Assembly: GCA_014860005.1 (NCBI GenBank)
Contig: JACZKP010000064.1
Span: 1-11,714 of the forward strand
DNA: 11,714 nt
Direction: 5' to 3'
Source of the DNA: Verrucomicrobiota bacterium
Lineage (GTDB): Bacteria; Verrucomicrobiota; Verrucomicrobiae; Limisphaerales; UBA11358
The stretch's first letter is position 1. The number at the start of each line of letters is the position of its first letter. This document shows, in pieces, positions 7,183 through 11,714 of this stretch. The notes beneath the pieces are model-generated. The model did not search any database and was not told where the DNA came from. It saw nothing but the letters and a program-made list of their open reading frames with translations. The position numbers were made by a program, and so were the translations under genes.

Positions 7183-8720
7183 GCGTGGCCGCCCTAAAAC
7201 ACCGCCTCGCCAACTGGCGCGAGTGGGAACTCAATCCCGTGGTCGTTAAGGAACTGCGCCAAGCCGTGCGCAGCTGGGCGGTCACGGGAATGTTGATGTT
7301 GTTCCTGGTGGTGCTGTTCGGCACGTCGTTGGTTTTCCTGGTCTCGCAAAGCTTTGGCACGAGCATCAATCCGAGGCTGGGCGGCGACATTTTTCAGGCG
7401 TTCATCGCCATCCTCACCGGGGCCAGCATGGCGTTCATTCCGCTCTATGTGGGCGTGCGGCTCGCGGCGGAACGGCAGGAATCCAACCTGGATTTACTTT
7501 ACACCTCCACGCTCACGCCGGGACGCATCATTCGCGGGAAACTGTATTCCGGGATTTACGTCACGTTGCTGTTCTTCAGCGCCTGCATGCCGTTCATGGC
7601 GTTCACCAATCTCTTGCGGGGGGTGGATTTGCCCACCATTTTCCTGCTCCTGGTGTTCCTGTTTCTGGCCGTGTGCGCCGCCATTCAGGTGGCGATCTTC
7701 CTCGCCTGCCTGCCCTTGAGCAAACCCTTCAAAATCCTGCTCGCGTTGTTTGGCGTGCTGGGCGCGTTCTGGATGGTCGCCCCGCTTGTACTTCTCTCCT
7801 GGGAACTGATGCGATCCGGATTGGGGGCGATGATCGGCGGAAGCGGTTTTTGGACGGGCTTTGCAACGACCGTCGGCATCGGTCTGGCAGTCGTGGGGCT
7901 ATTGTATCTGCTTTCGGTGGCGTTGATTTCTCCGGCCTCGGCCAACCGCGCCCTGCCCTTGCGGGTATATCTTACGTTGATTTGGCTGCTGAGCGGTCTG
8001 CTCAGTTTCTACTGGGCATGGAAGGAAGCCGTCGTGCATGCAGTGCTTCCATGGGCCATTATCATGGGCTTGGCGCTCATTCTCGCGGTGATCGTGATCA
8101 TCAGCAGCCACGACGAGCTCAGCCTGCGGGTGCGGCGGCGGATTCCGCAGAACCCCTTGAAGCGCGCGTTCGCGTTTCTCTTCTACAACGGCGTGGCGGG
8201 CGGCCTGGTCTGGGTGGCCCTGCTCCTCACGGCCACGCTGGGCATATCCCTCGTCATGCTGCAATGGTCGCCCTTGTGGTTTACCAGGCTGCGCACCCTC
8301 ACTCCCGAAGACTTTACCATGTTCTGGACGATGACCACGGCCACCGTGCTCTACACGTTTGCCTACGCCCTGACCGCGCTGTGGTTGCATCGGACATTTT
8401 GCCGCCGGCGCCCGCCGAAGCTGGCCGGCGTGTTCGCCATTTTGTTGCCCGCGGCGCTGGCGTTGATTCCGAACCTTGTGCTCTTCATTTTCAATCGCCT
8501 CTCCTGGAAAGCCATCGAGGGCCTGCAACTCGGCAGTATGTTCAACGTGTACGCCCTGCGCGACGAAGGCGACCGCATGTATCATTTGATTTGCGCCGGC
8601 TTTTGGTTGCTGGTGGTGATGGTCCTGAACGCAAAATGGTTTATCCGGCAGGTGAAGAATTTCAAACCTTTTGACCGCACGGCAAATCCGCCGCCCGCGC
8701 CACCGCCCCTGCCCTCCTGA
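7179..8720 (+). CDS. ABC-2 type transporter permease, about 12 TM
   Basis: This is a 513-aa integral inner-membrane protein. The start is taken at GTG 7179, which overlaps the ATPase stop as GTGA; a longer in-frame ATG at 7068 exists but lies entirely inside the ATPase gene and adds an unlikely 37 residues. The N-terminus has the motif WELNPVVVKELRQAVRS typical of ABC-2 permeases next to the first TM. The cytosolic coupling segment is ERQESNLDLLYTSTLTPGRI (about 101-120) with the LDLLxxxxLxPxxI pattern. I count about 12 hydrophobic segments (34-55, 72-95, 126-146, 152-178, 186-208, 223-248, 260-278, 284-305, 325-355, then three more), which is double the usual six, so one polypeptide could form the whole membrane part, possibly as a fused dimer. 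The C-terminus is Pro-rich (PPPAPPPLPS). It pairs with the ATPase upstream; the substrate is unknown. Confidence 0.9.
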   Translation: MSVAALKHRLANWREWELNPVVVKELRQAVRSWAVTGMLMLFLVVLFGTSLVFLVSQSFGTSINPRLGGDIFQAFIAILTGASMAFIPLYVGVRLAAERQESNLDLLYTSTLTPGRIIRGKLYSGIYVTLLFFSACMPFMAFTNLLRGVDLPTIFLLLVFLFLAVCAAIQVAIFLACLPLSKPFKILLALFGVLGAFWMVAPLVLLSWELMRSGLGAMIGGSGFWTGFATTVGIGLAVVGLLYLLSVALISPASANRALPLRVYLTLIWLLSGLLSFYWAWKEAVVHAVLPWAIIMGLALILAVIVIISSHDELSLRVRRRIPQNPLKRAFAFLFYNGVAGGLVWVALLLTATLGISLVMLQWSPLWFTRLRTLTPEDFTMFWTMTTATVLYTFAYALTALWLHRTFCRRRPPKLAGVFAILLPAALALIPNLVLFIFNRLSWKAIEGLQLGSMFNVYALRDEGDRMYHLICAGFWLLVVMVLNAKWFIRQVKNFKPFDRTANPPPAPPPLPS

Positions 8721-8728
8721 GAATCCCC

Positions 8729-9595
8729 ATGGACCCCGAACTGCGACAAGCTTTGCGCGACGGCGAGCAACTGGGGACGCGCTACGCCCTTCAGATTCCG
8801 CAGACCGCCGCGTCCGGTTTGACCGGCTCGCGCCTGGGCCGGCGCGCAGGCAGTTCGATTGATTTCCAGGACTATCGCGAATACGAACCGGGCGACGATC
8901 TGCGCTTCATTGACTGGGGCGTCTATGCGCGCACGGACCGGCTCACCGTGAAATTGTTCCGCGAGGAAGTTACGCCGCATCTGGACCTGATCATTGACGG
9001 TTCGCGCTCCATGAGCCTCGAAGATTCGGCCAAACCGCGCGCCGCCACCCAGCTTGCGGCCTTGCTGAGCACTGCCGCCGCCAACGCCCAATGCACCCGC
9101 GCCGTCTGGCTTTCTGGGGAAGGATTTCATCGCCTGGCCAATGACGCGCATCCGCCTTCGACCTGGGATGAATTGGAACTCACCAGCCGCCGCACGGTGG
9201 ATCAGGCGTTGGAAATTCTCGGCCCGAAACTGCGCCGCCTGGGGGTGCGCGTGTTCCTCAGCGATCTGCTCTGGCCGGGCCAGCCGCTCCACACCATTCG
9301 CCGCTTGAGCGACGGCGCGGCAGCCGTTTTTGTCATTCAACTGCTGGGACGCGACGATGCGACGCCGCCCGAGCACGGTAACATCCGCCTTGTGGACAGC
9401 GAAACGGACGCACTCACCGAGGTTTATGTGGATGCCTCCATCGCGAGGCAATACCAGGACAATCTCGCGCAATTGCAGGAAGCGTGGAACGACGCCTGCC
9501 GTCAGTGCGGCGCGCATTTGACCACAATCATCGCGGAGGATCTGGAAAGTTCGCTGGCCGAACTTGAAGCCGTGCAACTGCTCACCCCGGCATGA
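8729..9595 (+). CDS. DUF58 domain protein
   Basis: This is a 288-aa protein of the DUF58 family, a VWA-like fold that partners MoxR ATPases. The N-terminal helical portion is followed by the family hallmark IDFQDYREYEPGDDLRFIDW (44-63), then the VWA-like segment LDLIIDGSRSMSL (85-97) with a DxSxS (D90, S92, S94) that could bind a metal. The rest is a Rossmann-like repeat of beta strands (GVRVFLSDLLWPGQ; AAVFVIQLLGRDDA) and a C-terminal helix. Length is normal. It starts at ATG 8729, eight bases after the permease stop, with no obvious Shine-Dalgarno. It ends in an ATGA overlap with the BatA-like gene. Likely role: cytosolic adaptor between MoxR and the membrane VWA partner; that is family knowledge, not shown by the sequence alone. 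Confidence 0.92.
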   Translation: MDPELRQALRDGEQLGTRYALQIPQTAASGLTGSRLGRRAGSSIDFQDYREYEPGDDLRFIDWGVYARTDRLTVKLFREEVTPHLDLIIDGSRSMSLEDSAKPRAATQLAALLSTAAANAQCTRAVWLSGEGFHRLANDAHPPSTWDELELTSRRTVDQALEILGPKLRRLGVRVFLSDLLWPGQPLHTIRRLSDGAAAVFVIQLLGRDDATPPEHGNIRLVDSETDALTEVYVDASIARQYQDNLAQLQEAWNDACRQCGAHLTTIIAEDLESSLAELEAVQLLTPA

Positions 9596-11346
9596 TTCCG
9601 CTGCTGGCCTATCCTCTGGCGCTGCTCGCGCTGGCCTCGCTCCCGGCGCTGGCCGCCATTTACATTCTTCGCAATCGTTTCCGGCGCCGGCAGGTTTCGA
9701 GCCTCGTCTTGTGGCGCTTTCAGGTTCAATCCAAGGAGGGCGGCGCCAAAGTGCATCGCCTGCAACTGCCGCTGCTGTTCTTCCTCGAACTGCTCGCCCT
9801 TTTGCTGCTCGTCACCGCGGCCACGGGGCCGCACTGGAATCTGCCCCAATCCAAACGACCGCTCATCGTGGTGCTCGACGATTCCTTTTCCATGCGCGCA
9901 ATCCGGGAAGACACTTCCGCCCAGGCGCGCGCCCGGGATTTCCTCGAAACAATGTTCCGCCGCCAGCCGCCGCCGTCCACACGCCTGATTCTGGCGGGCA
10001 GTCAGCCGCGTTTGCTCGGCACGCCGGTTCACACCTGGACGGAGGTGCATGATCTGCTCGCCCAATGGACCTGCTGGTCGCCCGTCGCTTCGCTGGACGA
10101 AGCCATCACGCTCGCGTCGGAAATCGGCAAACAACAAGCCAACCTCCTTGTGCTCACGGATCATGCGCCACCGGACGAAAAAGTGGAAGGCGACCGCCTG
10201 CGCTGGCAATCGTTCGGCGCGCCGTTGCCAAACTTCGCGATGGTCAACGCCTCGCGGACTGCGCACGGCGAACAGGATCGTTGCCTGCTGGAACTGGCCA
10301 ACTACTCCGGCACCGCCCGACAGAGTCAACTGCTCGTCATGGCTGGATCAAACACCGTTCAGCGGACAGCGCTCTCGTTCGGTCCCCGCGAACGGCAGCG
10401 GCTCGTCTTCAACATCCCGGCCAGTGTCCCGGTGGTTCATGCCATCCTCGAATCCGACGCCCTCAACGAGGACAATGCCGTTCAATTGCTCCCGCCGATC
10501 CGCAAACGCGTCCGCGTCCAGTTGTCTCTGACCAACGAAACCTTGAGCCGGTTGATCGCGCGCACACTCGACGCCACCGGCTTGCGCGCGGCAATTTCCG
10601 AAAGCCCGGAACTGGTGATTCACCAATCGGACAGCACCCCCGCCGGCAGCAACGCCTGGAGTCTGCGCTGGCTCGCGCCCGCCGAAGCCACGGCTTACAC
10701 CGGCCCGTTTGTGATTGATACCGCCCATCCGCTGGCGCAAGGCATCGCGCTGCCCGGCGCCATCTGGGCCGCCGGCGACCTGACCAATGCGCCCGGCAAC
10801 GTGCCTTTGATTCTGGCCGGCAATGTGCCGTTGCTTTCCGTGCGCGAAGACGCCCTGGCCCGCCGCCATCTGACCCTGAATTTGAATCCGGAACTCTCCA
10901 CGCTGCCCAACGCGCCCGACTGGCCGGTGTTGTTCTACAACTTGCTGCAATGGCGCGCGGCGGAGACGCCAGGCCTGCTGGAAAACCATGCGCGCTTGGG
11001 CGCAGAGGTGATATTGAAAACCACCGGCGAACCGGTGAAGGTCAGATGGCCCGACGGCACCGTGAAATCATTCCCGCAAACCAGCGACCGGCTCGCGCTG
11101 GAAACTCCACTACCGGGTGTTTACACGGTAGCGATGGGTCAACTAACCAATACCTTCGCGGTCAATCCGCTCGCTGCCGAGGAATCTGATTTATCCGCCA
11201 GCGTCATCGGCCAATGGGGCGAATGGCGCGAGGACGCGGAGCAACGCTTCGAGGAACGGTCCGTGGTCTGGATCATTGGCCTGCTGGCGCTGGCTGTGAT
11301 GGTGGCCCATCTGGGTTTGATCGCCGTCGGCAAAGGCGGACGATAA
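9592..11346 (+). CDS. BatA-type membrane protein with VWA domain
   Basis: This is a 584-aa membrane protein. The N-terminus is the aerotolerance-operon (BatA-type) two-TM hairpin: TM1 at about 4-24 (MIPLLAYPLALLALASLPAL), a basic loop (NRFRRRQVSSLVLWRF), then TM2 at about 59-78. The VWA domain follows immediately with MIDAS motif VVLDDSFSM (D96, S98, S100). The middle (about 180-480) is beta-rich with a region around 360-410 resembling the amidotransferase-like/substrate domains of these proteins (RWLAPAEA; TAHPLAQGI). A C-terminal TM at about 558-579 ends in GKGGR. The start is the ATGA shared with DUF58. This class anchors MoxR/DUF58 complexes to the membrane, with the VWA domain facing the periplasm or cytosol depending on family. 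It is the last plus-strand gene; in related operons I would expect another large VWA/amidotransferase gene next, but the sequence after it is an RHS remnant. Confidence 0.9.
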   Translation: MIPLLAYPLALLALASLPALAAIYILRNRFRRRQVSSLVLWRFQVQSKEGGAKVHRLQLPLLFFLELLALLLLVTAATGPHWNLPQSKRPLIVVLDDSFSMRAIREDTSAQARARDFLETMFRRQPPPSTRLILAGSQPRLLGTPVHTWTEVHDLLAQWTCWSPVASLDEAITLASEIGKQQANLLVLTDHAPPDEKVEGDRLRWQSFGAPLPNFAMVNASRTAHGEQDRCLLELANYSGTARQSQLLVMAGSNTVQRTALSFGPRERQRLVFNIPASVPVVHAILESDALNEDNAVQLLPPIRKRVRVQLSLTNETLSRLIARTLDATGLRAAISESPELVIHQSDSTPAGSNAWSLRWLAPAEATAYTGPFVIDTAHPLAQGIALPGAIWAAGDLTNAPGNVPLILAGNVPLLSVREDALARRHLTLNLNPELSTLPNAPDWPVLFYNLLQWRAAETPGLLENHARLGAEVILKTTGEPVKVRWPDGTVKSFPQTSDRLALETPLPGVYTVAMGQLTNTFAVNPLAAEESDLSASVIGQWGEWREDAEQRFEERSVVWIIGLLALAVMVAHLGLIAVGKGGR

Positions 11347-11356
11347 CCGCTGCGCA

Positions 11357-11518
11357 GTTCGTCAAGGTGTCATTGCTCCACGGGCCGCTTGCCTGCCGAA
11401 GCCTCGGCGCAGGCAGGTCTTCGGCCCACAACTGCCCGCCAGCGGCGTAAGCATATTTAGTCATGCCCACGGCATCCACCATGTTGGTGCGGCGATAATC
11501 CAATTGATTCCTTTCCAA
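11357..11518 (-). pseudogene. RHS-repeat fragment, degraded and interrupted by a palindromic insertion
   Basis: Read on the minus strand from 11518, the codons give YRRTNMVDAVGMTKYAYAAG, then GGQLWAED, ten foreign codons, then GPWSNDTLTN. Joined without the ten codons this is a typical RHS repeat (DAVGxTxYxYxxxGQLxxEDGPWxNDT), the repeat of large cell-wall/toxin-delivery proteins. There is no upstream continuation: an in-frame TAA lies just before it (near 11529), and similarity ends at about 11357, ten bases downstream of the BatA-like stop. So this is a remnant, not a working gene. The identification rests on motif recall. Confidence 0.55.
11387..11416. repeat. 30-nt palindromic insertion inside the RHS remnant
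   Basis: Positions 11390-11415 fold as a hairpin: TGCCT (11390-11394) pairs with AGGCA (11411-11415), and GCCGA (11395-11399) with TCGGC (11404-11408), with a 4-nt loop and a 2-nt bulge (GC, 11409-11410). The 30-nt block 11387-11416 is exactly the ten extra codons in the RHS reading frame (minus strand, LPAPRLRQAS). It is the size and style of the small mobile palindromes (TGCCTGCCGAAGCC type) that I recall as widespread in Verrucomicrobia. It could also serve as a transcription stop for the operon ending at 11346. Confidence 0.55.
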
Positions 11519-11526
11519 AACACGTC

Positions 11527-11551
11527 TTTAGTCAGCCCCGACCCCTTTCCA
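11527..11551. other. G/C-rich motif resembling a mobile-element or REP end
   Basis: The minus strand reads GGAAAGGGGTCGGGGCTGAC followed by TAAAGAC. Similar G-rich runs with a GACTAAAGAC-type tail are, as I recall, found at ends of REP-like or IS200/IS605-type elements and near RHS fragments. Only one copy is visible and no transposase is nearby, so this is a weak annotation of the 11519-11570 spacer. Confidence 0.2.
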
Positions 11552-11570
11552 GCTTCATGTCATCAGTTCC

Positions 11571-11714
11571 TCACTTCGCCGCCTTCTGATCAAGCCTGTC
11601 AATCAACTCGGCCAAGCCAGTTTGGTTGGTGATGCCGGCTGCCGACGACTTTTGTGCATAGGCCAGCGCCTCCGTCACATGTTGCGCACTCAGTTGCGTT
11701 TCTCCGGTTTCAGC
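11571..11714 (-). CDS. C-terminal end of an unidentified protein (partial)
   Basis: On the minus strand a frame is open from the window edge to TGA at 11571-11573, giving 47 residues: AETGETQLSAQHVTEALAYA, then QKSSAAGITNQTG, then LAELIDRLDQKAAK. It starts outside the window. The end is helical and charged, with good codon usage, and a short run LSAQHVTEALAYA that looks like a helix-turn-like segment, but I cannot name the family. It lies upstream (in minus orientation) of the RHS remnant. It could be a real gene end or a chance open frame; the clean helical pattern favours real. Confidence 0.5.
   Translation of the reverse strand, partial: AETGETQLSAQHVTEALAYAQKSSAAGITNQTGLAELIDRLDQKAAK

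Noticed and set aside
8582..9577. Minus-strand open frame (331 codons) opposite DUF58
   Set aside because: The plus strand encodes a clear DUF58 protein with hallmark motifs; the antisense is a high-GC artefact.
11273..11518. 81-codon minus-strand open frame as an intact gene
   Set aside because: Only its first two thirds resemble an RHS repeat; the rest is antisense to the BatA-like gene, so it is better described as a remnant.
1..11714. CRISPR arrays, tRNA or rRNA genes, riboswitches
   Set aside because: No regularly spaced repeats, cloverleaf with a CCA-end context, or conserved RNA motifs were seen; nearly all of the window is protein-coding.

Overview
This is a GC-rich, gene-dense bacterial window. 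The gene content suggests Verrucomicrobiota (Pedosphaera/Limisphaerales-like) or a relative in the PVC group. That placement is inference. It rests on a MoxR/DUF58/VWA operon with an embedded ABC-2 exporter, an RHS fragment of a style I associate with those genomes, and small palindromic repeats. No rRNA or taxonomic marker in the window proves it.

Left part (1-1264): the 3' end of rlmN (23S/tRNA A2503/A37 C2-methyltransferase) is followed on the same strand by two short overlapping genes. The first encodes a 67-aa protein of unknown function. The second encodes a 167-aa minimal-nucleotidyltransferase-like (AbiEii/MNT-type) protein. They could be a toxin-antitoxin-like pair. The gap 1265-1442 holds a perfect 8-bp hairpin and, nearer the next gene, a perfect 8-bp inverted repeat flanking the only clearly AT-rich patch I noticed, which is promoter/operator-like.

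Centre (1443-11346): one co-directional block of seven genes. In order they are a coiled-coil membrane protein with a cysteine cluster, a MoxR AAA+ ATPase, an exported/membrane mosaic protein (discoidin-like, glutamine-amidotransferase-like, two TM), an ABC ATPase, a 12-TM ABC-2 type permease, a DUF58 protein and a BatA-type VWA membrane protein. Four of the six junctions overlap by 4 nt as stop/start (ATGA, ATGA, GTGA, ATGA) and a fifth has an 8-nt gap, so six genes are very probably one transcript with coupled translation. By family knowledge, MoxR + DUF58 + VWA is a chaperone/maturation module for membrane or envelope complexes. The inserted ABC-2 exporter and the mosaic proteins suggest an envelope assembly or export machine whose substrate is unknown. 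The 475-aa gene is separated from MoxR by 108 bp of probable dispersed repeat.

Right edge (11347-11714): a degraded minus-strand RHS-repeat fragment carries a 30-nt, in-frame palindromic insertion. Next to it are a G-rich motif resembling a mobile-element end and the 3' end of another minus-strand gene (47 codons visible). The seven-gene operon stops at this remodelled boundary and may have lost further members.
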